64,000 bases of DNA from Candidatus Solirubrobacter pratensis (GTDB lineage: Bacteria > Actinomycetota > Thermoleophilia > Solirubrobacterales > Solirubrobacteraceae), in the NCBI RefSeq assembly GCF_000425945.1, contig NZ_AUEK01000003.1:434001-498000 (forward strand). Direction: 5' to 3'. The notes under the pieces were generated by a model. It saw only the letters and a list, made by a program, of their open reading frames with translations. It made no database searches and had not been told where the DNA came from. Each line of letters starts with the position of its first letter. Within the stretch, counting starts at the first letter, position 1. Shown piece after piece: positions 15,804 through 26,505 of the stretch. A program made the translations under genes and the position numbers.

Positions 15804-16472
15804 ATGCCAGATCCCACGCGCGCCCGCGTGCGGCGCATCCGGGACCGCCTCCGCGAGGTCTACGGGCGCCCGCTCGCGCCCCCGCACGGCCAGGGCCTCG
15901 ACGAGCTGATCCTGACCGTCCTCTCCCAGTCGACCAACGACCGCAACCGCGACGTCGCGTTCCTGCGGCTGCGCGAGCGCTTCGGCAGCTGGGAGGCCGT
16001 GCGCGCCGCGCCCAACGCCGAGGTCGAGGAGGCGATCCGGCCCGGCGGGATCAGCAAGGTCAAGTCCGCCCGGATCCAGCAGATCCTCGAGGCGATCGGG
16101 GATCCGCTCAGCATCGACCACCTCGCCGGCGCCACCGTCGAGGAGGGCCGCGACTACCTCGTCGCCCTCCCCGGCGTCGGCCGCAAGACCGCGGCCTGCG
16201 TGCTCCTGTTCGCCTACGGCAAGCGCGACGTCCCGGTCGACACCCACGTCTCACGCGTGGGCACGCGCCTGGGGCTGTTCCGCGAGAAGGCGCCGTTCGA
16301 GGAGCTGCACGACACGATGCTCGCGATCACGCCGCGCGGACAGGAGCTCGAGCTGCACGTCAACCTGCTCCGCCACGGCCGCAGGACCTGCCACGCACGC
16401 CGCCCCGACTGCGGCGGATGCGACCTTCTGCGCATGTGCCCGTTCGGCTACAATCTCAGCCAAGCAGACTGA
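15804..16472 (+). CDS. nth: endonuclease III (DNA glycosylase/AP lyase)
   Basis: Bifunctional glycosylase that removes oxidised pyrimidines and nicks at the abasic site. The helix-hairpin-helix LPGVGRKTA with the catalytic Lys, the catalytic Asp in [14 protein letters not shown], and the 4Fe-4S loop C-x6-C-x2-C-x5-C ([17 protein letters not shown]) are all present. At 222 residues it is of normal length. The last codons overlap the regulatory region of dnaK: the inverted repeat at 16453-16475 spans the nth stop codon, so nth transcription runs into the heat-shock operon unless it stops or is repressed. Confidence 0.94.
   Translation: MPDPTRARVRRIRDRLREVYGRPLAPPHGQGLDELILTVLSQSTNDRNRDVAFLRLRERFGSWEAVRAAPNAEVEEAIRPGGISKVKSARIQQILEAIGDPLSIDHLAGATVEEGRDYLVALPGVGRKTAACVLLFAYGKRDVPVDTHVSRVGTRLGLFREKAPFEELHDTMLAITPRGQELELHVNLLRHGRRTCHARRPDCGGCDLLRMCPFGYNLSQAD
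16426..16454 (+). promoter_or_regulatory. putative dnaK promoter
   Basis: A -10 hexamer TACAAT at 16449-16454 matches the consensus at five of six positions. A weak -35, TTCTGC, lies 17 bases upstream at 16426-16431. The box is inside the 3' end of nth, and its last two bases are the first bases of the dnaK operator. The same register is seen at clpB. Confidence 0.6.
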
Positions 16473-16475
16473 GAT
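16453..16475. promoter_or_regulatory. HAIR-like operator of the dnaK operon
   Basis: Arms ATCTCAG (16453-16459) and CTGAGAT (16469-16475) are a perfect inverted repeat with a 9-base spacer; the symmetry extends inward to AGC/ACT-type bases. The clpB leader has the same element with 18 of 23 positions identical. The known HspR site is CTTGAGT-N7-ACTCAAG. This element can be written CTCAGY-N7-ACTGAG, keeping the inner AGT/ACT and the N7 spacing but not the outer bases. hspR is the last gene of this operon, so autoregulation is likely. Confidence 0.7.
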
Positions 16476-16495
16476 CTTGTAGAGGAGTCCAGCAC

Positions 16496-18400
<1,905 letters not shown>

Positions 18401-18991
18401 ATGGGCGACGAGACGATCCACACCGACCAGGTGGTCGCGGAGAACGGGGAGTTCTCCGCGGCCGCGCCGCCCCATCCGGCGGCGGCGGGAACGGGCGAGA
18501 CGTCGTTCGGCGACGCGGAGGCCCCCGCGGCCTCCGAGCTGGCCGCCGTCCAGTCCGACCTCACCGACCTGACCAAGCAGCGCGACGACTACCTCGCGCT
18601 CGCGCAGCGCACGCAGGCCGACTTCGAGAACTACCGCAAGCGGATGGCGCGCGAGAACGCCGCCGCGACCGACCGCGGGATGGCGAAGCTGGCCAAGGAG
18701 CTGCTGCCGGCGCTCGACCACCTCGAGCTCGCGCTCAAGGCGGCTGAGGGTCACGAGGACGTGGTGAAGGGCTTCGCCATGGTCGCGGGCGAGATCAAGG
18801 CCGCGCTGGGGCGCGTCGGGATCCAGCCGTTCTCGCCCCAGGGCGAGGCGTTCGACCCGAACGAGCACGAGGCGATGGCCCAGCAGCCGGTCGACGGCGC
18901 CGAGTCCGGCACCGTCGTCGAGGTCTACCAGTCCGGCTATCGCATCAACGGCGCGGTGCTCAGGCCCGCGCGCGTCGTCGTGGCGGCGTAG
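18401..18991 (+). CDS. grpE: nucleotide exchange factor GrpE
   Basis: Releases ADP from DnaK. 196 residues: a variable, acidic/Ala-rich N-terminus of about 45 residues, a long coiled coil ([25 protein letters not shown] region), and the beta-rich head ending with [24 protein letters not shown], the family signature. Its ATG follows the dnaK TAA directly, so the two are probably translationally coupled. It is followed by dnaJ after two bases. Confidence 0.96.
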   Translation: MGDETIHTDQVVAENGEFSAAAPPHPAAAGTGETSFGDAEAPAASELAAVQSDLTDLTKQRDDYLALAQRTQADFENYRKRMARENAAATDRGMAKLAKELLPALDHLELALKAAEGHEDVVKGFAMVAGEIKAALGRVGIQPFSPQGEAFDPNEHEAMAQQPVDGAESGTVVEVYQSGYRINGAVLRPARVVVAA

Positions 18992-18993
18992 CG

Positions 18994-20103
18994 ATGGCGC
19001 GGGCGGCTGACTACTACAAGACCCTCGGCGTCGACAAGAAGGCGTCGCAGGACGAGATCAAGAAGGCCTACCGCAAGCTCGCCCGCCAGTACCACCCGGA
19101 CACGAACAAGGACTCCGGCGCGGAGGAGCGCTTCAAGGAGATCTCCGAGGCCTACGACGTCCTGGGCGACCCCGACAAGCGCAAGAAGTACGACCGCGGC
19201 GGGGTCTTCGCCGGAGCGAACCCCTTCGGAGGCGGCGGCCCCGGCCAGCCCGGCGGCGCGACCGACTTCGGCTCCTTCTCGGACATCCTCTCGGGCATCT
19301 TCAACACGGGCGGCGGGCGCGGCACGCGCACCAAGCCGACGGTGGAGCGCGGCAAGGACCTCGAGACGAGCGTCTCGCTGTCCTTCGAGCAGGCGATCGA
19401 AGGCGCGCAGGTGCCCGTGACGGTCGCCACGCACGCGGCGTGCACGACGTGCCGCGGCACGGGCGCGCGGCCCGGCACCTCGCCGCAGGTCTGCCCGGTC
19501 TGCAACGGCCGCGGCGTCGAGGCGCAGGGCCAGGGCGTGTTCTCCATCACCCGGCCGTGCTCGCGCTGCGGCGGGTCCGGCACCGTGATCGAGGAGCCGT
19601 GCCCGACATGCGGCGGCCAGGGCCGCCTGCGGGAGATGAAGCGCTACCGCGTGAACATCCCGGCGGGCGTCAAGGAGGGCTCGCGCATCCGCCTTCCCGG
19701 CAAGGGCGAGGCGGGCCTGCGCGGCGGGCCGCCCGGCGACCTCTACGTCGTCACGCACGTCAGCGAGTCGCCGGTGTTCAAGCCCAAGGGCGACAACTTC
19801 GAGGTCGAGGTGCCGATCACGGTCGCCGAGGCGCTCGGCGGGGCCGAGGTCGAGGTGCCGACGCTGCACGGGACCAAGAAGCTGCGTGTCGCGCCGGGCA
19901 CCAAGCACGGCACGCTGCAGCGGCTGCGCGGCGAGGGCCCGCCGGCGCTCGGCAGCTCCTCGCGCGGCGACCTGCACTACCGCTTCGTGATCGACATGCC
20001 GAAGGAGCTCAACAAGGAGCAGCAGGCGGCGGTCGAGCAGCTCTCGAAGGTGATGAACGGCAACCCGCGCGAGCGGATCCTGCGGGCGGCGGGTCAGGCG
20101 TAG
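18994..20103 (+). CDS. dnaJ: co-chaperone DnaJ (Hsp40, type I)
   Basis: Delivers substrates to DnaK and stimulates its ATPase. 369 residues with all type I domains: J-domain with [13 protein letters not shown] (HPD at about residues 36-38), a Gly/Phe-rich linker ([13 protein letters not shown]), four zinc CxxCxGxG repeats ([32 protein letters not shown]), and the C-terminal peptide-binding region. Third gene of the operon, three bases before hspR. Confidence 0.97.
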   Translation: MARAADYYKTLGVDKKASQDEIKKAYRKLARQYHPDTNKDSGAEERFKEISEAYDVLGDPDKRKKYDRGGVFAGANPFGGGGPGQPGGATDFGSFSDILSGIFNTGGGRGTRTKPTVERGKDLETSVSLSFEQAIEGAQVPVTVATHAACTTCRGTGARPGTSPQVCPVCNGRGVEAQGQGVFSITRPCSRCGGSGTVIEEPCPTCGGQGRLREMKRYRVNIPAGVKEGSRIRLPGKGEAGLRGGPPGDLYVVTHVSESPVFKPKGDNFEVEVPITVAEALGGAEVEVPTLHGTKKLRVAPGTKHGTLQRLRGEGPPALGSSSRGDLHYRFVIDMPKELNKEQQAAVEQLSKVMNGNPRERILRAAGQA

Positions 20104-20106
20104 GCC

Positions 20107-20574
20107 ATGGCGACCCGCCGCACCAGGATCACGGCGCGCGTCGAGCACGACCGCGGCGTCTTCATGATCTCCGTCGCCGCCGAGCTGGCGGAGATGCACC
20201 CGCAGACGCTGCGCATGTACGAGGCGCGCGGCCTGATCGAGCCCAAGCGGTCGCCGAAGGGCACGCGCCTGTACTCGCAGGCCGACGTCGAGCGCCTGCG
20301 GCGGATCCAGGAGATGACGACCGAGTGGGGGATGAACCTCGCCGGCGTGGAGCGCGTGTTCGACCTGGAGTCCCAGCTCGAGCGGATGCAGCGCAAGGTC
20401 GAGGCGCTGGAGCGGCGCTCGGAGCAGTTGCAGGAGGAGATCCAGGCACGCTCCGCCGAGATCGCGCGCCTCGAGGAGGTCCGCCGCAGCGTCAAGGCGG
20501 AGATCGTCCGCTACGAGGCCGCTCCGGGCACCGCGCTGATCCCGATCCGCCGCGTGCGCAAGCGCTCCCAGTAG
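20107..20574 (+). CDS. hspR: MerR-family heat-shock repressor HspR
   Basis: 155-residue repressor. The winged HTH (FMISVAAELAEMHPQTLRMYEARGLIEPKRSPKGTRLYSQADVERL, shown by its parts AELAEMHPQTLRMYE and GTRLYSQADVERLRRI) is characteristic of actinobacterial HspR. A coiled-coil tail follows (about residues 80-130), then a basic end RRVRKRSQ. In Streptomyces and mycobacteria HspR, with DnaK as co-repressor, represses the dnaK operon and clpB through HAIR sites. Both targets are in this window and carry a matching inverted repeat. Confidence 0.93.
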   Translation: MATRRTRITARVEHDRGVFMISVAAELAEMHPQTLRMYEARGLIEPKRSPKGTRLYSQADVERLRRIQEMTTEWGMNLAGVERVFDLESQLERMQRKVEALERRSEQLQEEIQARSAEIARLEEVRRSVKAEIVRYEAAPGTALIPIRRVRKRSQ

Positions 20575-20580
20575 GAGAGC

Positions 20581-20604
20581 GCGGCCCGCACGAAGGCGGG
20601 CCGC
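20581..20604 (+). terminator. terminator of the dnaK operon
   Basis: Perfect 9-bp stem GCGGCCCGC / GCGGGCCGC with a 6-base ACGAAG loop, beginning 7 bases after the hspR stop and just before the convergent MFS gene stop at 20615. No T run; typical of strong hairpins in GC-rich genomes and able to act on both strands. Confidence 0.8.
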
Positions 20605-20614
20605 TGTGCGTTAC

Positions 20615-22021
20615 TCACGCCTCGGCGTAGGCCTCCTGGCCGCGGCCCGGGACGATCCCGGCGAGCGCCACGACGAGCCCGAGGACGGCGACGCCGAGGA
20701 CGACCGCGATCGCGGTCCGGTAGGCGTCGACGATGTCGCCCGAGCCGCTCGCGACCGCACTGACGACGGCCAGCGCCAGCGCGCCGCCGACCTGGAACGA
20801 GGTGTTCACCAGGCCGGATGCGAGGCCCTGCTCGTGGTCCGCGATCCCGGCCGTGGCCTGCATGTTCAACGACGGGAAGCAGAGCGCGAAGCCGACGCCG
20901 ATCAGCAGCATCGTCGGCAGGATCGTGAGCGCGTACGGCGCCGCTTCGATGCGCAGGAACAGCGCGTAGCCGGCGGCGAACGCGACGGCGCCGGCCGCGA
21001 TCAGGCGCGCGGTGCCGAAGCGGTCGACCAGCGGGCCGATCCGCGGCGCGCCGAACGCGACGATCAGGCCGGCCGGCAGGAACGCGAGCGCGGTGTGCAG
21101 CGCCGACCAGCCGAGCGTGTCCTGTAGGTACAGGGTCGCGACGAACTGGAACCCGACGTAGCCGCCGAAGACGCTCATCGCGCCGAGGTTCGCGCGCAGC
21201 AGCGAGGCGGAGCGCAGCACGCCGAGGCGCACCAGCGGATGCGACGAGCGCCGCTCGATCGCCACGAAGGCCGTCAGCAGCGCGGCCGCGACGGCGAACG
21301 CCGCGAGCGTCAGCGGGTCGCCCCAGCCATCCTGCGGCGCCTGTACGACGGTGCGCACGAGCAGCAGCATCCCGGCCGTGAGGGTGACCGCGCCGGGGAG
21401 GTCGTACCGGCGCCGCGCGCCGAGATCCGGCCGGTCAGGACGGATCAGCCGCGGAACCGCGAACAGGATTCCCAGCGCGACGGGCACCGGCAGCAGGAAC
21501 GTCCAGCGCCAGCCGAGCTCGGTCAGCAGGCCGCCGAACACGAGCCCGAGCGAGAAGCCGCTGGCGCCGGTCGCGGTGTAGATGCTGAGCGCGCGGTTGC
21601 GCGCCGGACCCTCGGTGAAGGTCGTGGTGATGATCGAGAGCCCGGCGGGCGCGGTGAACGCGGCGCTGGCGCCCTTCAGGAAGCGCGTCAACACGAGCAG
21701 CGTGCCGTCGTCGACGAGGCCTCCCGCGAGGGAGGCGAGCGTGAAGACCGAGAGCCCGGCGAGCAGCACGCGCCGGCGCCCGAGCAGATCGGCCATGCGG
21801 CCGCCGAGCAACAGGAGGCCGCCGTAGCCCAGCACGTAGCCCGAGATGACCCACTGGAGCTGGGAGGTGGTCAGGCCGAGATCGGACTGGATCGACGGAA
21901 GCGCGACGCCGACCATCGAGACGTCGAGCCCGTCGAGGAACAGCACGCCGCAGAGGAGGATCAGCGCGCCCCAGAGGCGGGCGTCCCAGCGCGGCGCGGC
22001 AGGGGAGGAGAGATGGGTCAT
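20615..22021 (-). CDS. MFS drug-efflux transporter, DHA2/EmrB-like
   Basis: 468-residue proton-driven exporter with about 14 hydrophobic segments. The N-terminal region has FLDGLDVSMVGVALPSIQ (motif D1-like) and GGRMADLLGRRRVLLAG (motif A), plus GPARNRALSIYTATGASGFSLG (motif C-like). Substrates are probably toxic organic compounds. ATG at 22021 is preferred; ATG 22048 would add nine residues (MRVHVLSWG) across the regulatory region. It is divergent from a MarR-family gene, a frequent arrangement for repressed efflux pumps. Confidence 0.92.
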   Translation of the reverse strand: MTHLSSPAAPRWDARLWGALILLCGVLFLDGLDVSMVGVALPSIQSDLGLTTSQLQWVISGYVLGYGGLLLLGGRMADLLGRRRVLLAGLSVFTLASLAGGLVDDGTLLVLTRFLKGASAAFTAPAGLSIITTTFTEGPARNRALSIYTATGASGFSLGLVFGGLLTELGWRWTFLLPVPVALGILFAVPRLIRPDRPDLGARRRYDLPGAVTLTAGMLLLVRTVVQAPQDGWGDPLTLAAFAVAAALLTAFVAIERRSSHPLVRLGVLRSASLLRANLGAMSVFGGYVGFQFVATLYLQDTLGWSALHTALAFLPAGLIVAFGAPRIGPLVDRFGTARLIAAGAVAFAAGYALFLRIEAAPYALTILPTMLLIGVGFALCFPSLNMQATAGIADHEQGLASGLVNTSFQVGGALALAVVSAVASGSGDIVDAYRTAIAVVLGVAVLGLVVALAGIVPGRGQEAYAEA

Positions 22022-22072
22022 CCCCCAAGACAATACATGCACACGCATCTAATGCCCATGCACAAGTTGTAA

Positions 22073-22087
22073 CCGCATATTGTGCGG
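22073..22087. promoter_or_regulatory. inverted repeat between MFS and MarR genes
   Basis: CCGCA-TATTG-TGCGG, with perfect 5-bp arms, lies between the divergent starts at 22021 and 22112. The same 90 bases also contain the direct repeat CATGCACA (about 22036 and 22058). Either could be the MarR operator. Confidence 0.4.
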
Positions 22088-22111
22088 ACGCCCGATATAC
22101 TCGGCTCCGAA

Positions 22112-22501
22112 ATGACTCAGCCAGCTCCCGCCGGTTCGCTGGAGAGCGAGTGGCGCGACCTTCTCGCCCGTCACGCGCGCACCGCCTGCGCCCTCGATCG
22201 CGAGCTCGAGGCGCACCACGGCCTGGGGATGAGCGAGTTCGAGGTGCTGGACCGGCTGGCGTCCGGGACGGCCAGCCGGGTGCAGGAGCTTGCGGAGGAC
22301 ATCCACCTGAGCCAGAGCGCGCTCTCGCGCACCGTGGCACGCCTGGAGAAGAACGGGCTCGTGCAGCGAGCGATGTGCGCTGACGACCGTCGCGGCGTCT
22401 CGGTCTGCCTCACGCCGGCCGGCCACGAGCGCTACGAGGCGGCGCGGCCCACGCACCGCCGGGTGCTCGAAGAGAACCTCGCGAGCTCGCCCTGCGAGTG
22501 A
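22112..22501 (+). CDS. MarR-family transcriptional regulator
   Basis: 129-residue winged-helix regulator: LGMSEFEVLDRLASG, then the HTH VQELAEDIHLSQSALSRTVARLEKNGLV, then the wing CADDRRGVSVCLTPAG. Three Cys (CALDRE, MCADDRR, VCLT) could allow redox sensing, but this is not established. It is divergent from the efflux pump at 22021 and probably represses it and itself. ATG 22112 chosen; GTG 22082 would add ten residues that overlap the palindrome. Confidence 0.9.
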   Translation: MTQPAPAGSLESEWRDLLARHARTACALDRELEAHHGLGMSEFEVLDRLASGTASRVQELAEDIHLSQSALSRTVARLEKNGLVQRAMCADDRRGVSVCLTPAGHERYEAARPTHRRVLEENLASSPCE

Positions 22502-22511
22502 TCCCGGTCCA

Positions 22512-22928
22512 CTAGGCGAGGATCAACGCCGGCGGCTCCGGGTCCGCCGTCGGACCGGGCGTCGCCCACAGCGCCATCAGCAGCGCGGGCGCGACGCGCT
22601 CGTGGATGCCCTCGAGCACGTCCTCCTCGCGCAGTCGCACGATGATCACGCGGTTGGACGCGGCGTCGAGCGGGAAGCCGCGCGCCGCCATCGCGCAGGC
22701 GACGTCCCAGGCGTCGCGCCCGGTGTCGCGCAGGTCGATCGCCAGCCGCACGCCGGCGTCGGGACCGCGCGAGACCTCGGGCCCGATGACGCGGACACCG
22801 TCGAGCTCGGCGAGCCGGTCGCGCGCCGTCATGGCGGCGAGGCGCACGCGGTGAAGGGTGGCCTCCGCGGCGAAATCCCGCGTGCCGGGGGCCTCGGAGG
22901 GCGGGAACAGAAGAGACGGAACGGCCAT
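22512..22928 (-). CDS. isolated C-terminal-like domain of an Orn/Lys/Arg decarboxylase
   Basis: 138 residues. It resembles only the C-terminal part of fold-type I PLP decarboxylases of the Orn/Lys/Arg class: RDRLAELDGVRVIGPEV, then VRLAIDLRDTGRDAWDVACAMAARG, then RVIIVRLREEDVLEGIHERV. The PLP-binding domain with its Lys is not encoded next to it on either side. It is therefore either a remnant of a larger gene or a free-standing domain. Start ATG 22928 is preceded by GGAAGG. I cannot assign a function. Confidence 0.5.
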   Translation of the reverse strand: MAVPSLLFPPSEAPGTRDFAAEATLHRVRLAAMTARDRLAELDGVRVIGPEVSRGPDAGVRLAIDLRDTGRDAWDVACAMAARGFPLDAASNRVIIVRLREEDVLEGIHERVAPALLMALWATPGPTADPEPPALILA

Positions 22929-23033
22929 ATGGCGAACCTTCCCGGAAGGTCAGCGTCGCGACCATCCATGGGGGGGGTGAACTGATCCGACACCAGGGGT
23001 GAGCACCGTCACCCCGTCGGATGAGTGACCCTT

Positions 23034-26000
23034 ATGCTCGGGTCCTTGATACGCGCGTGCCCAACCTGCGGCCGGCCCCTGCCGGACGACGGCTCCCCGT
23101 GCCCGAGTTGCACGCTGCCGTCGCCCGAGGCGTCGGCGCCCGCGGCCGATGCGCCGGAGGGGCTCGTCGCGGGCCGCTACCTGCTCCAGCGCCGGCTCGG
23201 TCGCGGCGGCGCGAAGGACGTCTGGCTCGCGCACGACCTCACGCTCGACCGCGCGGTGGCGCTCGCGCGCGTCAGCGGGCCTTCCGCGTGGGAGCGCCTG
23301 CGGCGGGAGGCGCGGCTGACCGCTCGCCTGGGCGGCCACCGCCATATCGTCACCGTCCACGACGTCTTCGACGACGCCGGGACGCCGTGCCTGGTCGCTC
23401 GTTACATGACGGGCGGCTCGCTCGCCGACCGCCTCGCACGCGCGGCCGGCGGGCGCTTGGAGCCGGGCGAGGCGATCCGCGCCGGGCGCGAGATCGCCGA
23501 CGCGCTCGCGCACGCGCACGAGCACGGCGTGGTGCACCGCGACGTCAAGCCCGACAACGTCTGGGTCGACGCCGAGGGGGAGGCTGCGCTGGGCGACTTC
23601 GGCATCGCGCTGGGCGAGGGGGAGGCCGGCGGCGCGGCGACCGGCACGCCGCTGTACGCGCCGCCGGAGCAGGCGGCCGGCGCGCCCGCGAGCGCGCGCA
23701 ACGACCTCTACGCGCTCGGCGCGACGCTGCACGAGCTGCTGTGCGGCAGCCCGCCGCCGCGCGACCGCGCTCCCGCCGCGATCGCCGGCGTTCCCGAGCC
23801 GCTGGAGCGCCTCGTGCTCGCCCTGCTCGCGCGCGATCCGGCGGACCGGCCCGCGAGCGCCGCCGAGGTGCGCGCCGCGCTCGACGCCCTGCTCGCCCCC
23901 GCGCCGCGCGCGCCGGCGCCGCCGTCCGGACTGGTCGGGCGAACCGCGGAGCTGGACCGGCTGCACGCGGCGCTCGACGCCGCCTGGGCCGGCGCCGCCG
24001 GCACCGTGCTCGTCGCGGGCGAGCCGGGCATCGGCAAGACGTCGCTGCTTGACGCGCTCGCCGCCGCGGCACAGCGCGAGGGCGGCGCCGTCGTGTGGGG
24101 CCGCGGCGACCCGGAGCGCCGGGCGTACGGCGTCTGGCGCCCGGTCGTGCGCGCGCTGGCCGGCAGCGTCGGCGGCGATCCCGCGCCCGCGCTGCGGCGC
24201 CTGACCGGCGAGGCCCAAGGAGCGCCGGGCGCTGGAGCTCCGGATGCCGGTGGAGAGGAGGAGCGGCTGCGGCTGTTCGACGCCGTCGCCGACCTGCTCA
24301 CCGCCGCGGCGGCCGAGCGCCCGCTGCTGCTCGTGCTCGACGACCTGCACTGGGCCGACGCGTCCTCGCTGCGGCTGCTCGCGCACGTCGCCGGCGCCGA
24401 GCGCGGCGCGCGGCTGCTCGTGGCGGGCGGCTACCGCGCGGGCGAGTTCCCGCTCGGGGCGGTGCTGGAGGAGCTCGAGGGCGACCCGCGCACGACGCAC
24501 ATCGAGCTCGCCGGCCTCGGCCCGGCCGACCTGCGCGCGCTCGTCCCCGCCGAGGCGGCGATCGGCGACGAGGCGCTCGAGGCGATCCACGCGCGCACCG
24601 CCGGCAACCCGTTCTACGCCGCCGAGCTGCTGCGGCTCGCCTCCGAGGGGCGGCTCGCGGGCGTGCCTGCGCGCGTGCTGGAGGTGGTGCGGCGCCGGGT
24701 CGAGCGGCTGGGCCCCGAGGCCGGGCGCGTGCTGGAGGCGGGCGCGGTCGCGGGGCGCTTCACGATCGCCGACCTCGTGCGCGCCTCGGGCGCGCCGCGC
24801 CCCGAGGTGGTCGCGGCGCTCGAGCGCGGGACCGCGGCGGGGCTGGTGGTCAACGCCGGCGAGGGTCACTTCGCGTTCGCGCACGCGATCGTGCGCGACG
24901 CCGTCCAGGAGGCGCTGACCGAGCGCCGCCGCAGCGAGCTGCACGAGGCGGTCGCCGCCGCGCTGCGCACGCGCCGCGACGCCGGCGCCGACGTGTCCGC
25001 CGCGCGGCTCTCGCACCACGCGCTCGCGGCTGCGCGCGGCGGCGCCGATCCCCAGCCGGCATGGCAGGCGGCGCTCGACGCCGCCCACGAGGCGGCGCTC
25101 TCGCTCGGCCACGCCGAGGCGGCCTCGCACTACGCCGAGGCGCTCGAGGCGCTCGCGCTCGGCGCTGAGGCGCCGGCCGAGGAGCGCCGGGACGCGCAGC
25201 TCGCGCTCGCCGACGCGACGTTCGCGGCCGGCGAGATCGCCGAGGCACGCCGCCGCTACGCGCAGGCGGCGGCCGCCGCGCGGCGCGACGGCGATGCGGG
25301 CGCATTCGCGCGCGCCGCGCTCGGCTTCACGCAGGTGCTCCCGTACGGCGAGGTCGACGCCGAGGGCGTGGCGCTGCTCGCCGAGGCGCTCGAGCGCCTG
25401 CCCGCGCACGACAACCCGCTGCGGGCGCGCGTGCTCGGGCTGCTCGCGGTGCTGGAGTCCGATCAGGATCAGCGCGAGGCGCTGATCGACGAGGCGCTCG
25501 CGCTCGCCCGCCGGCTCGACCACGAGCCGACGCTCGGCTGGCTCTATCCCGCCGCCGTGATCGTCAACTGGCGCCGCTCGGAGCTGCGCGCGGCCGCGGC
25601 CACCGAGGTCATCGGGATGGCGACGCGGCACGCCGACCACGGCGCGCTGGTGTGGGCCTACGTGCACCGGATCCGCGACGCGCTGCAGTCGGGCGACGTC
25701 GCGGGCGCCGACGCCGAGCTCGACCGCGCGCGGCCGGTCGCGCACGCGACGCGGCGCAGCGTGCACCGCTGGTTCCTGATGGTCGCCGAGGCGAGCCGCG
25801 CGGCGTTCGCGGGCCGGCTGGAGGAGGCGGACCGCATGACCGAGGAGGCGCTCGCGCTCAACCGCCGCCACAGCGACGACTGCTTCCAGGAGCACACCGT
25901 CCAGCGGCTCGTGCTCGCGCGCCTGCGCTGGCGCCCGCACGAGGCCGACCTGCCGCAGCTGCGCGGGTTCGCCGCGCGCTACCCGCACCTGCCGGCGTGG

Positions 26001-26498
26001 GAGGCGATGGTCGCCGCGCTCGAGTTTCAGCTCGCCAACCCCGAGGGCGCGCGCCGCAGCGTCGCTATGGTCTCGCTCGACGCCGTCGAGCGCTCGCCCG
26101 ACTTCCTCGCCGCCGCGGTGAACCTGGGCGAGGCGGCGGCGGGCGCGGGGGGACCCGTCGAGCGGCTCTACGAGCTGCTCGCCCCGCACGCCGAGGCGAA
26201 TCCGGTGATGGAGAACATGTGGGCGGCCTGGGGGCCGGTTGCGCGAGTGCTGGGGCTGCTCGCCGCGGCATCCGACCGGCCCGGCGACGCGGCGGCGCAC
26301 TTCGAGCACGCGGTCGGGCTCGCGATCGCGTGGGGAGCGCCGGCCTGGGCGCTGCTCGCGATCGGCGACTGGCTCGCGACCGCGGTGCCGGTCGCCGACC
26401 GCCCCGCGCTCGTCGCCCAGGGCCTCGCGCTCGCGCGCGAGCTCGGCCTGCCGTGGGTCGCCGCGCGGATCGCCGACGAGGCTCGCATCCTGTCCTGA
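23034..26498 (+). CDS. zinc-ribbon / kinase-like / AAA ATPase regulatory protein
   Basis: About 1154 residues. In order: an N-terminal zinc ribbon (C9, C12, C23, C26); a Ser/Thr-kinase-like domain (about 45-305) with HRDVKPDN and LGDFGIA; an ATPase of the MalT/PknK type with Walker A GEPGIGKTSLL near 327 and Walker B LLLVLDDLHWAD near 431; then a long helical TPR-like region to the end. The Gly loop reads LGRGGAKDVW, and the position of the VAIK lysine reads VALARV, so the ATP-anchoring Lys is missing from its normal place. No C-terminal LuxR HTH is found. I recall related proteins in actinobacteria. GTG 23025 is an alternative start. Confidence 0.82.
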   Translation: MLGSLIRACPTCGRPLPDDGSPCPSCTLPSPEASAPAADAPEGLVAGRYLLQRRLGRGGAKDVWLAHDLTLDRAVALARVSGPSAWERLRREARLTARLGGHRHIVTVHDVFDDAGTPCLVARYMTGGSLADRLARAAGGRLEPGEAIRAGREIADALAHAHEHGVVHRDVKPDNVWVDAEGEAALGDFGIALGEGEAGGAATGTPLYAPPEQAAGAPASARNDLYALGATLHELLCGSPPPRDRAPAAIAGVPEPLERLVLALLARDPADRPASAAEVRAALDALLAPAPRAPAPPSGLVGRTAELDRLHAALDAAWAGAAGTVLVAGEPGIGKTSLLDALAAAAQREGGAVVWGRGDPERRAYGVWRPVVRALAGSVGGDPAPALRRLTGEAQGAPGAGAPDAGGEEERLRLFDAVADLLTAAAAERPLLLVLDDLHWADASSLRLLAHVAGAERGARLLVAGGYRAGEFPLGAVLEELEGDPRTTHIELAGLGPADLRALVPAEAAIGDEALEAIHARTAGNPFYAAELLRLASEGRLAGVPARVLEVVRRRVERLGPEAGRVLEAGAVAGRFTIADLVRASGAPRPEVVAALERGTAAGLVVNAGEGHFAFAHAIVRDAVQEALTERRRSELHEAVAAALRTRRDAGADVSAARLSHHALAAARGGADPQPAWQAALDAAHEAALSLGHAEAASHYAEALEALALGAEAPAEERRDAQLALADATFAAGEIAEARRRYAQAAAAARRDGDAGAFARAALGFTQVLPYGEVDAEGVALLAEALERLPAHDNPLRARVLGLLAVLESDQDQREALIDEALALARRLDHEPTLGWLYPAAVIVNWRRSELRAAAATEVIGMATRHADHGALVWAYVHRIRDALQSGDVAGADAELDRARPVAHATRRSVHRWFLMVAEASRAAFAGRLEEADRMTEEALALNRRHSDDCFQEHTVQRLVLARLRWRPHEADLPQLRGFAARYPHLPAWEAMVAALEFQLANPEGARRSVAMVSLDAVERSPDFLAAAVNLGEAAAGAGGPVERLYELLAPHAEANPVMENMWAAWGPVARVLGLLAAASDRPGDAAAHFEHAVGLAIAWGAPAWALLAIGDWLATAVPVADRPALVAQGLALARELGLPWVAARIADEARILS

Positions 26499-26505
26499 GA
26501 CAGGT

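Noticed and set aside
22950-26309. A 1119-codon frame antisense to the kinase-like ATPase
   Set aside because: No domain content; the plus strand has clear Walker, kinase and zinc-ribbon motifs.
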